The position numbers and the translations under genes were made by a program. A stretch of 64,000 nt of DNA from contig NZ_CP040272.1 in the NCBI RefSeq assembly GCF_013393905.1, forward strand, positions 4,584,001 through 4,648,000, read 5' to 3'. Under the pieces are notes generated by a model that saw only the letters and a list, made by a program, of their open reading frames with translations, was not told the DNA's origin and did not search any database. The stretch is from Nostoc sp. C052 (lineage in GTDB: Bacteria; Cyanobacteriota; Cyanobacteriia; Cyanobacteriales; Nostocaceae). Position 1 is the first letter of the stretch. Each line of letters starts with the position of its first letter. Positions 6,763 to 15,253 of this stretch are shown here, piece by piece.

Positions 6763-8562
6763 TCATATCAAACGAGTAAGTGCATCTTGATGGCTCATGC
6801 CTTTTTGCCGCAATTGCCGATAAGCGAACCGCATATTTTCAGGCACAACACTTTCTAATTTGCGCTCTAGTATCGGTTTAATTGCGCTCAAAATATCGGT
6901 TATTTCCCCAGGCACAATTCCGTTGCCCAACATCTTAATGCGCTGAGTTTGAGAAATTGTAATCTCATCCCCTTCTTTGTTGATCCCGATCGCCGTCGAA
7001 CCAACCTCCCATCCCATTAATTGCTCTGCCTCAGTCGCGTTGATGGGGCGCTCAATGTAGGTTTCGCCCTCATATTCGCGGATTTTGTAAGCTCCAGTTC
7101 CAGATTGATGGTTGCCACCAGTGCTTGACAGACTTCGCAGTGTAGGTGCTTCTTCGTGGTAAAGGCGATCGCCCCCAGCAGCACGATAAACAATGGCGTT
7201 CCCCTCACCAATAATTTCAGCTAGAGTTTTCAACCCAAGCTTGGGAGTTGTTGCCCGAATATCGCCTGTGCATACCCACAACGAAGATTCGCTCTCGGTT
7301 TTGGGGGACGTGTCTATTGCCATTCCTAACTTGCCAATTCCCCACATACCCCACCTCTGCAAACGCATCAAGGATTTTGATGAAGTCTTGCCCCCCTCCA
7401 CTAGATAAGACTGAATCAACATTTTCCCAGAGTACAAACGGAGGCTGCTTGATTTCCAGGAATCTGATGAACTCAAAAAACAAGCCTGAGCGAGTTCCTT
7501 TAATCCCGGTGCGATCGCCTGCAAGGGAGAAATTTTGGCAAGGACTTCCGCCGATGATGATGTCTGGAGTTGGGAGAGTCCTGATAAATTCGTCGCTAAT
7601 GGTGGTAATGTCTTGCTCGATGAGTAAGACTCCTGGGAATCGCTTGCGGTAGACGGCTGCTGCGTAGAGGTTGTCTTCGATCGCCCACACTGGTCTGTAT
7701 CCTGCTGCAACTGCGCCTTCTGAGCAGCCCCCTCCACCACAAAAGAGCATTCCTGCTGTAGGTTCTCCCATTGTTTCCAAGCTTCCTCAAATTTTTCAAT
7801 AGTGTCAAAATCATCTGGATCAGGCGGTTCGTCACCCGCATCATAAAAAATAGTTATCTGCCCATCCTCTTCGATTTGATGTGGCGTTGATCCGAAGTGT
7901 GCGGGGTTCCAGGATTCATCCTTAATTTCTTCTAGTAATGGCTGGCTAGATATCTCGTATTTTCCGCCTTTAAGTTTTACTAGAATCCCCGAATTCACGC
8001 CCAGTCTTATCGCACTTTTAGCGTAACTAGTTGTGCATCCAAAATGAGCAATTATTTCTTTTTCTGTGGCAGGCTGAGACGACTTGACCAGGTGCTTGCA
8101 GAAGCATTGTAAAACGTGCCAATTATCTCTCAAGAAATCTACCAGCACACGAGGATTAAGGTACTTTTCCTTGATTTTGGGTTGAATTTTGAAGCACCTA
8201 TCACCCCAGGTAATCAGATCGTCTTCATAAGAGCATCGCACGCCGACACTTGACCATTCTTGAGGTGAATCCCAAGGCTCGCCTACCTTAAATTTTGGTT
8301 CGAGCTTCCTGAAAAATTTTTCAACAACCTGCCCCTCGATGATTTCACAAACCATCAATAGGTGATGTGGGATAAAAAACTCTTTACCCTCCCACACACC
8401 TATTGCCATATCCTGACAAGAGTTTTTGAACTGCCAAGACCAGGGGCATTCCCTCTCGCTAATCCAATCGCCAGGTGCGAGTAGGGCGATATCTTCCGGG
8501 GTAGCTGGGCGCTTGGTGAGGCTGGTGAATAATTTTCCGAGGTTGGGCGCAATTGTGGTCAT
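6763..8562 (-). CDS. Winged-helix-like N-terminus joined in frame to cytosine-5 methyltransferase motifs IX-X
   Basis: One uninterrupted frame of 599 codons from the ATG at 8562 (TGATG overlap with the upstream stop). Residues 1-260 look like a helical DNA-binding or winged-helix region (EKEIIAHFGCTTSYAKSAIRLG). The middle (about 265-430) is Ser-rich and low in motifs and overlies the methyltransferase core encoded in another frame. The last 150 residues carry clear C5-methyltransferase features: INATEAEQLMGW (motif IX type) and QRIKMLGNGIVPGEI (motif X). The C-terminus therefore belongs with the core in the other frame. A frameshift or recoding is implied; see the findings. Confidence 0.6.
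   Translation of the reverse strand: MTTIAPNLGKLFTSLTKRPATPEDIALLAPGDWISERECPWSWQFKNSCQDMAIGVWEGKEFFIPHHLLMVCEIIEGQVVEKFFRKLEPKFKVGEPWDSPQEWSSVGVRCSYEDDLITWGDRCFKIQPKIKEKYLNPRVLVDFLRDNWHVLQCFCKHLVKSSQPATEKEIIAHFGCTTSYAKSAIRLGVNSGILVKLKGGKYEISSQPLLEEIKDESWNPAHFGSTPHQIEEDGQITIFYDAGDEPPDPDDFDTIEKFEEAWKQWENLQQECSFVVEGAAQKAQLQQDTDQCGRSKTTSTQQPSTASDSQESYSSSKTLPPLATNLSGLSQLQTSSSAEVLAKISPLQAIAPGLKELAQACFLSSSDSWKSSSLRLYSGKMLIQSYLVEGGKTSSKSLMRLQRWGMWGIGKLGMAIDTSPKTESESSLWVCTGDIRATTPKLGLKTLAEIIGEGNAIVYRAAGGDRLYHEEAPTLRSLSSTGGNHQSGTGAYKIREYEGETYIERPINATEAEQLMGWEVGSTAIGINKEGDEITISQTQRIKMLGNGIVPGEITDILSAIKPILERKLESVVPENMRFAYRQLRQKGMSHQDALTRLI
7217..7780 (-). pseudogene. Cytosine-5 DNA methyltransferase catalytic core, frame-disrupted
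   Basis: Residues 1-187 hold motif I (LFCGGGGCSEG at 12-22), motif IV with the catalytic Cys (GGSPCQNFS at 77-85), motif VI (WENV at 118-121) and motif VIII (QNRERIFVVG at about 160-169). It stops soon after motif VIII, whereas a complete enzyme needs the target-recognition region and motifs IX-X, which lie in the overlapping 599-codon frame. The shift from this frame to that one must fall at about 7220-7275. If not recoded, the product lacks its C-terminus and is inactive. It would have protected phage DNA from host nucleases. Confidence 0.75.
8310..8323. repeat. Prophage palindrome copy 2
   Basis: Exact TGAAAAATTTTTCA inside a minus-strand coding sequence, where it encodes the residues VEKFF. 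Confidence 0.75.
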
Positions 8563-8747
8563 CACTTCGCCTCCACTACTTCTACTTCAAAAGAAGAGAA
8601 AGTGGAATCAGTTACCTCAAGCTCCTCATCAAGTTCGTTTCGGTTATAGAGCGCTAGGCAATACTCTCTTACGTCTTCCGTATTATCTGGAATATCAATC
8701 TCCGCGTCTCTAGTGATCGTTTCCTCAACTCTAATAATTACTTTCAT
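8562..8747 (-). CDS. Small acidic phage protein (61 aa)
   Basis: The ATG at 8747 overlaps the upstream stop by four bases (ATGA), and the stop overlaps the next start by one base, so it is a true member of the packed early operon. The protein is acidic, with beta-strand-like VIIRVEETITRDAEIDIP and a Glu-rich end. The family is not recognised. Confidence 0.6.
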   Translation of the reverse strand: MKVIIRVEETITRDAEIDIPDNTEDVREYCLALYNRNELDEELEVTDSTFSSFEVEVVEAK

Positions 8748-9295
8748 TGTTTTGGCTCCCACATTGGGCATTGCCGACCAACTCGCTCAAACATCTGCTC
8801 AACTTCTACCAAGTACTCGCTCTCAACCTCAATGATTGGTAAAACTTGTTCGCGGATGCCAGTTTCAAAATGACAGCACTCGCCAGAGTAGGAGTACAAA
8901 CCGCTATCAATTACTGGATGAAATTCTCCCATGAGACAATTGAGACAGGATTTTGCAGTGGTTGTTATCTCCTCAATGGTCTGTTTGTGGTCAACCAGCC
9001 AAAGCTCAACCGACAATGCACAACCACCTTCATCATCTCGCTGAATATGAGCGACGTGCTTCACGTCAAAACCCATGAGTTTCGTTTGCCAAAAAAGTGC
9101 GCGATGCAATGAAGTACTAGGATCGGTTTCTATAATCAGCAGTGGCTTTTTGGAGCCTCTAATATGGCACTGAATGTGATGATGGTAATCTGGGATCTGT
9201 CTATAGGCAAAGCCTTCACAAATCATGATTTTAGCAGGAGTGATCAGGCTGACTTGGGAGCTTATGAGTTCAAGCTGTCTAGCTGAAAAATTCAT
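8744..9295 (-). CDS. Phage early-operon protein of unknown function (183 aa)
   Basis: I chose the ATG at 9295, which overlaps the upstream stop by four bases (ATGA). The protein has many His and Cys residues: YHHHIQCHIRG, then CLNCLMGEFHPVIDSGLYSYSGECCHFE, which suggests metal binding. A central segment reads like a hydrolase or nuclease strand (KPLLIIETDPS). No specific family is recognised. Operon position suggests a DNA-metabolism or counter-defence role. Confidence 0.55.
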   Translation of the reverse strand: MNFSARQLELISSQVSLITPAKIMICEGFAYRQIPDYHHHIQCHIRGSKKPLLIIETDPSTSLHRALFWQTKLMGFDVKHVAHIQRDDEGGCALSVELWLVDHKQTIEEITTTAKSCLNCLMGEFHPVIDSGLYSYSGECCHFETGIREQVLPIIEVESEYLVEVEQMFERVGRQCPMWEPKQ

Positions 9296-9876
9296 TCGTA
9301 AAGCTCCTCTATCCCAGCTTGAAGTGCCTCTTCTGGATCTGCGTAGCACCCGTGTAAAAGGTCATGCCCAGGAATGCCACTGCCCATTACCCCGCCTGCG
9401 ATCGCCACCGCATAAGAATAATGATTAACGGTTACGGGATGCGGACACACATTGACTCGCCATTGCCCTCTAGGATTGCCGCTTGATTTGTACCCACACT
9501 CCTCAATGATGGGGTTTTTAGAGCAATCATAATCAATGCGCGAGTCTGGAATTTCGTAAATCCCAGTTTGCCCTTTGTAGTCAAAGTGTCTGATGGACTT
9601 GGGATTGCTAATTATCCAATCCCAACGAGAATCGCAATCAATACACGTCTCGACTGTCACAATTCCGATAACCTGCCCCAAGGGTAATCGGTTCGCAGGA
9701 GGGGTGACGATTCCTGTGTTCTTGAAAAATTTTTCAACATCGAAACTATATGCGGATTTGGCTGCGTGAATTGCTAGCTGGGTAGGGCAATCAATAGGCT
9801 CGTAATAGAAAAGGTCTGTGTAATTGGCGTTGAATATAGCCCAGGCTAGAGGGGCTTTGATTGTGATGGCTTTCAT
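9292..9876 (-). CDS. ASCH/PUA-like domain protein
   Basis: 194 residues. The N-terminus MKAITIKAPLAWAIF, followed by a Glu or Tyr region and LAIHAAKSAY, matches the ASCH fold signature (beta strand, then APLAxxI, then IHAxK). ASCH/PUA-like domains bind RNA or modified nucleotides, and are often phage-borne. Several cysteines lie in the middle (VETCIDCDSRWDW). It overlaps the upstream gene and the downstream start by four bases each. A role in RNA or modified-base binding is inferred from the fold. Confidence 0.6.
   Translation of the reverse strand: MKAITIKAPLAWAIFNANYTDLFYYEPIDCPTQLAIHAAKSAYSFDVEKFFKNTGIVTPPANRLPLGQVIGIVTVETCIDCDSRWDWIISNPKSIRHFDYKGQTGIYEIPDSRIDYDCSKNPIIEECGYKSSGNPRGQWRVNVCPHPVTVNHYSYAVAIAGGVMGSGIPGHDLLHGCYADPEEALQAGIEELYE
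9723..9736. repeat. Prophage palindrome copy 3
   Basis: Exact TGAAAAATTTTTCA inside the ASCH-like gene on the minus strand, again encoding VEKFF. Confidence 0.75.
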
Positions 9877-10955
9877 GGCTCTCCCATTGGATAATTTTGC
9901 ATCATGTCTTCAAGTGAAGCTTGGCTTCCATCTGGCAGGTAAGCCCATTTTCCACCTTGCATTGCAAGCACTATTCCTCGCCTTCTTGCCCATTCAAACC
10001 AATCGCTCACGTCAGTAGTCACAGCAGTTTTAGCCTTGCTTCCGCTCTTGCAACTATTGATGAATAACCCTGTGGGATTATCGCACCAACCCTCAGCGAT
10101 CGCCTCTTTGACACGAGCGATCGCACCTGCCACATTACCCCAATATTTCTTAATCACTCCTAAACACGGATCTGGATTAACTCGCAGCCTTTTTAATTCG
10201 GTGCAAGTCTCCCTGATTTCCTGTTTTGTGGGTTTTGAATTTGAACTTGCAACAGTCTTATTTTCCGGCGCGGGAAGTAAATCCTCATGAGGATCTATCT
10301 CGTCAGTTGAGGAGATTTCTTCATTGTTTTCAACGGAGTGAATAATCTGGGTTTGCTCCCAAGTACTAGTTGCAGTAGCGATTGATTCCCAGTCTGGCTC
10401 CTCTTCCTCAACCACTTCCTTTTTTCCCGCAACAGCAGTGTTGTTGTTTTTAAAAAGCTTTAAGTTAGTTTCTAATGTTGGCGGATTATTCGCATTGATA
10501 GGCTCATTTTTTGGCCCATCTATGTCAATTTTTTCGCATCGACCGAAAAACAAGATTTTTGGTAGCATATCCAGATACTTCCAGAAGCCCAGTAGTTTTG
10601 ATAAGATATCCCACTGCGATTTATCAAATTCTATGGGTGGCAACCAGTTAGGATTTAGCCTGTATTTATTGGCTGTATCCTTTGGAAAAAGATTTGCTGG
10701 TAATTCATCAACTAGTTTATCTGCTACCAATTCTCTAAGATGTTTGCCAATCGTCTCTCGACAATATCCTAAGATTTTGCCCAGTTCTTCAAGGGTGATT
10801 CTTGCCCATTCATGCCCATAAAAATGCTTGCCATCTAACCAAGATAGGATTGCTGCCTTACATTTATGGCGACGATTGAATATCTCAAGGAATTCTTTAA
10901 GGATGTTGACTGGGGCGCTGATTTGCCCAAGTGTGAAGGATGCAAAGTTATTCAT
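9873..10955 (-). CDS. Winged-helix replication-type phage protein
   Basis: 360 residues from the ATG at 10955, which overlaps the upstream gene by eight bases; a longer start adds 16 residues. Residues 30-110 form a winged helix (ITLEELGKILGYCRETIGKHLRELV), as in phage replication initiators and DnaD-like proteins. An acidic linker (about 180-240) leads to a C-terminal domain with CLGVIKKYWGNVAGAIARVKEAI, often seen in cyanobacterial plasmid or phage replication proteins. The replication role is inferred from domain order and operon position. Confidence 0.6.
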   Translation of the reverse strand: MNNFASFTLGQISAPVNILKEFLEIFNRRHKCKAAILSWLDGKHFYGHEWARITLEELGKILGYCRETIGKHLRELVADKLVDELPANLFPKDTANKYRLNPNWLPPIEFDKSQWDILSKLLGFWKYLDMLPKILFFGRCEKIDIDGPKNEPINANNPPTLETNLKLFKNNNTAVAGKKEVVEEEEPDWESIATATSTWEQTQIIHSVENNEEISSTDEIDPHEDLLPAPENKTVASSNSKPTKQEIRETCTELKRLRVNPDPCLGVIKKYWGNVAGAIARVKEAIAEGWCDNPTGLFINSCKSGSKAKTAVTTDVSDWFEWARRRGIVLAMQGGKWAYLPDGSQASLEDMMQNYPMGEP

Positions 10956-11652
10956 CGTTCGCTCCCTCTGCCCAGAATCGCGCCAATAATTCTTGTTTTG
11001 CATCCTCTATCCTCCAGGTTTCGGAGGGCGTTACCTCACCGATAATTTGCTCCATTTCTTGTCTTTGCTGGAGCTTTGCATCTGCGGAAATCAGTGCAGG
11101 ATCGATCGCCTCAGACTCTGGATGGAAGCTGAAGTTTTGGTATAGATAGCGAAAATGACGTTTATCTTGTTGTGGTAGTGCCGCCCATGTTCTTGCATCC
11201 CATCCTGGCGGGATGAAATCAGATGATGGTGGGAGTATTTTTTGGACTTGGGATTGGAGGCGATCAAAGTTATCTTGTAACTGCTGAATCTGCCGTTGGA
11301 GTTGCGGAATTAATTTAGTCGATTGCTTGGCGATCGCTTCACAAGTTAGAAAATATTTTCGGATCTGCTTACCTTCTTCACTCTTCGCCAACATCCCCAT
11401 TTCTTTGAAGCATTCTACTGTTAAGTAGATATCCTCCCGATGCGTCAAACCTCCGTCTGGAGCCGACTCCACATTACTGTGGAGTCGGTAATCTGTATCT
11501 TGATTGAAGTAGCTAATTAGTTTTCTCTTAGCTGAATCTTTGCGGCTGTAGCCCAAAACTTTCCACGCAATCTCAAAATCAACTGGATATTGCTCGGTTG
11601 AAAAGTAAAGTTCTTCTGCTGTCTCAAGGGTAAATTTAAATGGTATAATCAT
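10948..11652 (-). CDS. AntA/AntB-family antirepressor
   Basis: 234 residues. The AntA domain covers about residues 18-105: WKVLGYSRKDSAKRKL, DTDYRL, LTVECFKEMGMLAKSEEG and the IRKYFLTCE end are all typical. A coiled coil (QLQRQIQQLQDNFDRLQSQ, about 115-135) follows, then a unique C-terminus. AntA proteins inactivate phage repressors and promote the lytic cycle. It begins the lower part of the early operon. Confidence 0.8.
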   Translation of the reverse strand: MIIPFKFTLETAEELYFSTEQYPVDFEIAWKVLGYSRKDSAKRKLISYFNQDTDYRLHSNVESAPDGGLTHREDIYLTVECFKEMGMLAKSEEGKQIRKYFLTCEAIAKQSTKLIPQLQRQIQQLQDNFDRLQSQVQKILPPSSDFIPPGWDARTWAALPQQDKRHFRYLYQNFSFHPESEAIDPALISADAKLQQRQEMEQIIGEVTPSETWRIEDAKQELLARFWAEGANDE

Positions 11653-11737
11653 ATTGCTTTGTGGCTTCGTTTGTAGTGCGTGTTTAATGCTGCGAATGGA
11701 GCCTCTTTTTTTGGGTTAAGGTTAACCATTGGTTTGC

Positions 11738-11944
11738 TCACTCATCAATGCTCTGGCGTACAGAATCGAGTTCACCCTCAATATCATCAAGAGCTTCCTT
11801 GATTAATTGATTATCAGATTCCGATTTTTGAAAAGAATCAGTTCTACCAACAAATCTAATTAGTCCGTGCAGCTTGCTGTGTGCCCTTGATAAGGCATAA
11901 AAAGCCATTGCATAGTACCAAGGTGAATCAGGTCTGTTGCTCAT
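11738..11944 (-). CDS. Small phage protein of unknown function (68 aa)
   Basis: ATG at 11944, between the AlkB-like and AntA genes on the same strand. The product is helical with an acidic end (DIEGELDSVRQSIDE). No family is recognised; support comes from operon position and from coding continuity. Confidence 0.5.
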   Translation of the reverse strand: MSNRPDSPWYYAMAFYALSRAHSKLHGLIRFVGRTDSFQKSESDNQLIKEALDDIEGELDSVRQSIDE

Positions 11945-11966
11945 TTGAATAATGGTTTGCGTTACT

Positions 11967-12566
11967 TCACTTCAGCCTTCCGTAGGGGCGGAAAGTCAAA
12001 TTAATTCGCTCAATAAAACACTTGTCATCCTTTGGCAACTGATGAACATAACCCTCTTGACACCCAGGTAGCATGAGCAATAAAGAGCCATGCTCAAGCC
12101 AAAAATGAGTGGATTTAGAGCCTTTTATCCTCGGCTTGACGGAAAACTTACGACACGCTCCGAGGCTGATAGAAGCGATCGCCGGACGATACCCCATTGA
12201 TAGCTCATCGTCAGAATGCCAGCCGATGGAGTCCTGACCATTGCGGTAGCGATTGCCGATCACAATATCAAACTCGTAACCACAGAAAACGGTGATGCGA
12301 TCGCGTAACTGAAGTAACTCTGGAGTCCAGGACAGCGCCTCAAGACTGACGCTGTTGGAGTACAGATAACTCGCCCCATCTTTGCCATACATGCACTCAA
12401 GTCGTGGGACTTGAAGTGGTTTTCCTAGCATTCTGATTTCGTTTTGCTGCCATTGCAAAGCTCTGCAATGAGCTAGGAGGGCTTCGCCTTCACTGCCGTG
12501 CAAAAAGCCAGGATAGTACTCAACTGGTAGCGTGCTAATTACCTCGAATAAATTTAACTGCTGCAT
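11967..12566 (-). CDS. AlkB-like 2OG-Fe(II) dioxygenase
   Basis: 199 residues from the ATG at 12566 (TAATG overlap with the upstream gene; a TTG six codons earlier is less likely). Iron ligands are visible as H117xD119 in GWHSDDE and H175 in YVHQLPK, and the 2-oxoglutarate Arg pair sits in RINLTFR (about 187 and 193). LPGFLHG-like YYPGFLHGSEG starts the fold. Members demethylate alkylated bases in DNA or RNA. A phage copy could repair its DNA or remove a host-imposed methyl mark; the latter is speculation. Confidence 0.85.
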   Translation of the reverse strand: MQQLNLFEVISTLPVEYYPGFLHGSEGEALLAHCRALQWQQNEIRMLGKPLQVPRLECMYGKDGASYLYSNSVSLEALSWTPELLQLRDRITVFCGYEFDIVIGNRYRNGQDSIGWHSDDELSMGYRPAIASISLGACRKFSVKPRIKGSKSTHFWLEHGSLLLMLPGCQEGYVHQLPKDDKCFIERINLTFRPYGRLK

Positions 12567-12757
12567 TATTTCCAGTAGCTCCAATCTCCGAGAACTGAAT
12601 TCAAGTAGCGACTCATATAAGTTTTTGTGGTTATATTGACAAGCTTGTATTGTCGACCCAGTATCAAGTCAGTCGTGCCAATCAGAATCGGCTTACCTGC
12701 AATGATTCTGATGTAATCCGCCGCCGACAATTTAATAGTGCTGAGAGTGTTTTTCAT
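12566..12757 (-). CDS. Small phage protein (63 aa)
   Basis: The ATG at 12757 overlaps the upstream stop (TGATG), and its TAA overlaps the next ATG (TAATG), so it is coupled on both sides. The sequence is mixed beta (ILIGTTDLILGRQYKLVNITTK). No family is recognised. Confidence 0.55.
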   Translation of the reverse strand: MKNTLSTIKLSAADYIRIIAGKPILIGTTDLILGRQYKLVNITTKTYMSRYLNSVLGDWSYWK

Positions 12758-14127
12758 CACGCCGCCTTGTGCGCCAAAGATTTCTCTAGAGCCTTCCAGA
12801 TGGCTTCTAGATGGGCACCGGTAAGGCTAGGCTCTACTTTGCACATCACCTCATACAGCTGTTTTGAAGTTAGCTTGAGGATCTTGTCTGCCGCTTCTGC
12901 CACAGCTATCTCATCACTAGTCAAAGTCACCATCAAGGTTGGTTGCTCTGAGGTGTTGAATCCCTCGTTACGGTCTTTGTCGGGGAGTAACTGCGATGCC
13001 TGCGGCGGTGAACTACGCCCTGACAATCCCAACTCTTTCTGCTTCTGTTTCAACTCCTGAGCCACTGATGTGAGTGGTTTCTCTTCGGGCAAGGCTTCCA
13101 TTTGATTGAAAGCTATTTGATGTCTCTTGTTTTCTGGATCGCCCTCAATGTAGCAGTCCGCAGAAAATGCGCCCCCTGCTGTTCGCACAGTTGCGATCGC
13201 ACCTTTGTGAGGGCCAGCAATGATTTTCACCTTATCTAAGATTTTGGGTGTCCAACGCTGTTGAGAGGTTTGCTTGGGCGGTGGTTCTGGTTTGATCAAC
13301 TTATATGCAGCGTCCACGCCTCTGGTACGTGAGAGTATCTGCTTTAGTTGCTGATGCTGTTGATGCCGCACACTTCCTTCGGGAGCGCCAGCAGTTTCAT
13401 CTAAAACTTTCACGGCAGCTACAGCATGTTCGTAGTTTACGCCACTACCTAATCGCACCAGTCTAGAAACGCGATCGCGGACTGTACCCTCACCAAGTCC
13501 GGCTTTCCCCTGTCTAGCCTTGGCTTCCTCGCGCTCAATCTTCTCCCAGAGCAGCCCTTCTCTGACTTTCTGCTCTATCGTCTTCTCCCGCCCAACATTG
13601 CCAGCAAGTAGCGCTCTGAATTCTTCCTGTTGATTATTAAAAATTTTGAGTTCAACGGAGAATTCTTTTCTACCCAGCTTGCAACCAACTTTGAAGCAGC
13701 TGTTGCCACTCACTATCCTGTATCTGCCGTTTCCGTCTGGAGTGGCAACTAAGGTCTTGATCCAACCTGTTTCGGATATAGCAGCTTCCAGACCACTCAA
13801 GTCTTCATTCTCACCGTAAATTGTGGCATTCAAGGGATGAACATAAAGTAGTTCAGTATTTATTAGTAATGGTACTGATAACTCTAGTTTTGGTTGTGCT
13901 GCTACTATTGTCGGGACTATGTTCTGTCCTATCTTGATTGCAGCTATTAGGCTATTAATACCTTCAATTAATTCTCCATCTTCAGTGATGGTAATGTCAG
14001 GAATCAAACCATCAGCGTTGTAGGCTGATATAACTTTTTGTACCTCAGATTCATCAGCATTTAAGTTACTGGGAACCTTTATCTCACGAGGATCGCAGGG
14101 CTTGAAATTATTGAATTTTTGTGCCAT
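12757..14127 (-). CDS. ParB-like nuclease/DNA-binding domain protein with KOW-like segment
   Basis: 456 residues. Two ParB-N-type stretches are visible: around 10-70 (PREIKVPSNLNADESEVQKVISAY, then GELIEGINSLIAAIKIG) and 85-165 (YVHPLNATIYGENEDLSGLEAAISETGWIKTLVATPDGNGRYRIVSGN). A helical region follows (REKTIEQKVREGLLWEKIEREEAKARQG). A KOW-like strand pair is at about 288-320 (DKVKIIAGPHKGAIATV). This resembles ParB-like proteins of cyanobacterial mobile elements. It is the first gene of the early operon and may act in partition or as a regulator. Confidence 0.7.
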   Translation of the reverse strand: MAQKFNNFKPCDPREIKVPSNLNADESEVQKVISAYNADGLIPDITITEDGELIEGINSLIAAIKIGQNIVPTIVAAQPKLELSVPLLINTELLYVHPLNATIYGENEDLSGLEAAISETGWIKTLVATPDGNGRYRIVSGNSCFKVGCKLGRKEFSVELKIFNNQQEEFRALLAGNVGREKTIEQKVREGLLWEKIEREEAKARQGKAGLGEGTVRDRVSRLVRLGSGVNYEHAVAAVKVLDETAGAPEGSVRHQQHQQLKQILSRTRGVDAAYKLIKPEPPPKQTSQQRWTPKILDKVKIIAGPHKGAIATVRTAGGAFSADCYIEGDPENKRHQIAFNQMEALPEEKPLTSVAQELKQKQKELGLSGRSSPPQASQLLPDKDRNEGFNTSEQPTLMVTLTSDEIAVAEAADKILKLTSKQLYEVMCKVEPSLTGAHLEAIWKALEKSLAHKAA

Positions 14128-14168
14128 AATTAAGTCCTATTAAGTACTTAGTAAAAAAGAATTTTTCG

Positions 14169-14190
14169 GCGTAACTCGTGAAAGTTACGC
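14169..14190. terminator. Hairpin between the ParB-like operon and the upstream gene
   Basis: GCGTAACT (14169-14176) pairs with AGTTACGC (14183-14190), and the plus strand continues into a T8 run. The same hairpin overlaps the 3' end of the minus-strand gene at 14185. A terminator is plausible, with the stronger T run on the plus strand. Confidence 0.4.
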
Positions 14191-14544
14191 TGTTTTTTTT
14201 GTCTTTTTTATTTGTCTTTGTTCGGGGGGCATTGATAATCGAAGCTCACATTTTTCAATGTGAAACTGATAGCGGGGGACTTGAGAAGAGGGCGATCGCA
14301 CATCACGCACTTCATACCCAATTCTTAATAATCCGCTGCGTACCATCTCCCTTAATTGCTCGGTTGTATTCAGCGCCAGCAGGGAGTAGGCGTCTTCAGT
14401 GTCATACCACTGCCGATGCGGTTGGGCGTTGACGTTGACCCCTAACATTTCTGCTAACTTTTTTTTGACGAGTTTCTCTACAAGAGCCTCAATCTGGCTT
14501 TCGGGGATGAATCTCTCTGTTTGGTATCTTCCTGGTTGCTCCAT
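14185..14544 (-). CDS. Excisionase/HTH-like DNA-binding protein
   Basis: 119 residues. The middle has a helix-turn-helix of the excisionase or MerR-like type (YDTEDAYSLLALNTTEQLREMVRSGLLR, about residues 47-74) followed by a wing with PRYQFHIEKCELRL. This pattern recurs in cyanobacterial mobile elements. The C-terminus is Lys-rich (KKTKKTA). It sits between the RHH regulator and the ParB-like gene, which fits a control or excision role. Confidence 0.55.
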   Translation of the reverse strand: MEQPGRYQTERFIPESQIEALVEKLVKKKLAEMLGVNVNAQPHRQWYDTEDAYSLLALNTTEQLREMVRSGLLRIGYEVRDVRSPSSQVPRYQFHIEKCELRLSMPPEQRQIKKTKKTA

Positions 14545-14572
14545 TGTTGGTAGGTGGTAGATGAGAGAGAGG

Positions 14573-14797
14573 TTAAGCTAGCTCTCCGGTATCAGTCTTT
14601 CCATTTGTTGCTGTTATCTCAATGAATTGTCCGCTAGGAAGCCTGAGTGAGTAAGTTATATTCTCGTATTCAAGCCATTCTTGTACGGCAGCAAGAATGA
14701 TTCCGGTTAAAGGGATGCCCGTTCTCTGTGATTCAAGCTGTAGTTTTTCATCAATTGCATTAGGTAGTCGTAAACTTCTTGTAGTAGTTTTGCTCAT
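14573..14797 (-). CDS. CopG/Arc-type ribbon-helix-helix regulator
   Basis: 74 residues. RSLRLPNAIDEKLQLESQRTGIPLTGIILAAVQEWL follows the strand-helix-helix pattern of RHH proteins (residues 7-42), ending in a YSLRLPSGQFIEI beta strand. It is divergent from the repressor gene at 14900, so the two share the 102-base control region. It is probably one half of the early-gene switch. Confidence 0.65.
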   Translation of the reverse strand: MSKTTTRSLRLPNAIDEKLQLESQRTGIPLTGIILAAVQEWLEYENITYSLRLPSGQFIEITATNGKTDTGELA

Positions 14798-14865
14798 TAG
14801 TTTAGTAACTGAACCTCATCAGTCTATTGTTAAGTGTAAACCACGTAGCCGCGTATAGCAATAAA

Positions 14866-14894
14866 GTGCAAAATCTTTACAGTAGAATTTGCAC
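14866..14894. promoter_or_regulatory. Candidate operator: inverted repeat upstream of the phage repressor
   Basis: GTGCAAA (14866-14872) and TTTGCAC (14888-14894) are perfect 7-bp arms separated by 15 bases, the second ending five bases before the repressor ATG at 14900. The site lies between the divergent regulators. Autoregulation by the HTH protein is an inference. Confidence 0.5.
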
Positions 14895-14899
14895 AAAAA

Positions 14900-15253
14900 A
14901 TGGACTTAAAAAAACTGGCGACTATAGTACGTCTTGCTAGGGGGGATAGGAGCCAGGGAAGATTTGCCAGGGATTTGGGCGTAAATCCCGGCACTTTGAG
15001 AAATTGGGAGTCGGGTAATAGTGAGCCAGATTTGGATAACTTGAAAGCGATCGCAGATGCAAGCGGTAGAAACTTACTCCAGTTAATTGCCGAAATTACC
15101 GGAGCTAAATCAGAAACATTACCAGAAGCTCATACGGCAGAAGATGTAATGGCGATCGCTTCCAAATTAGAAAAGGTCGAGCAGTTCAGGCTTATTCAGC
15201 TTTTGGTTGCTCAGATGGCGATTCACGCCGGGATTGAGATGGCGGAGGACTAG
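14900..15253 (+). CDS. XRE-family helix-turn-helix repressor
   Basis: 117 residues. The HTH (about 14-62) reads LARGDRSQGRFARDLGVNPGTLRNWESGNSEPDLDNLKAIADASG, a typical Cro/CI fold. The C-terminal half is short and helical with no peptidase domain, so this is not a self-cleaving CI. An AntA antirepressor in the same element is its likely antagonist. Its 3' end overlaps a convergent minus-strand ORF by 62 bases. Confidence 0.75.
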   Translation: MDLKKLATIVRLARGDRSQGRFARDLGVNPGTLRNWESGNSEPDLDNLKAIADASGRNLLQLIAEITGAKSETLPEAHTAEDVMAIASKLEKVEQFRLIQLLVAQMAIHAGIEMAED

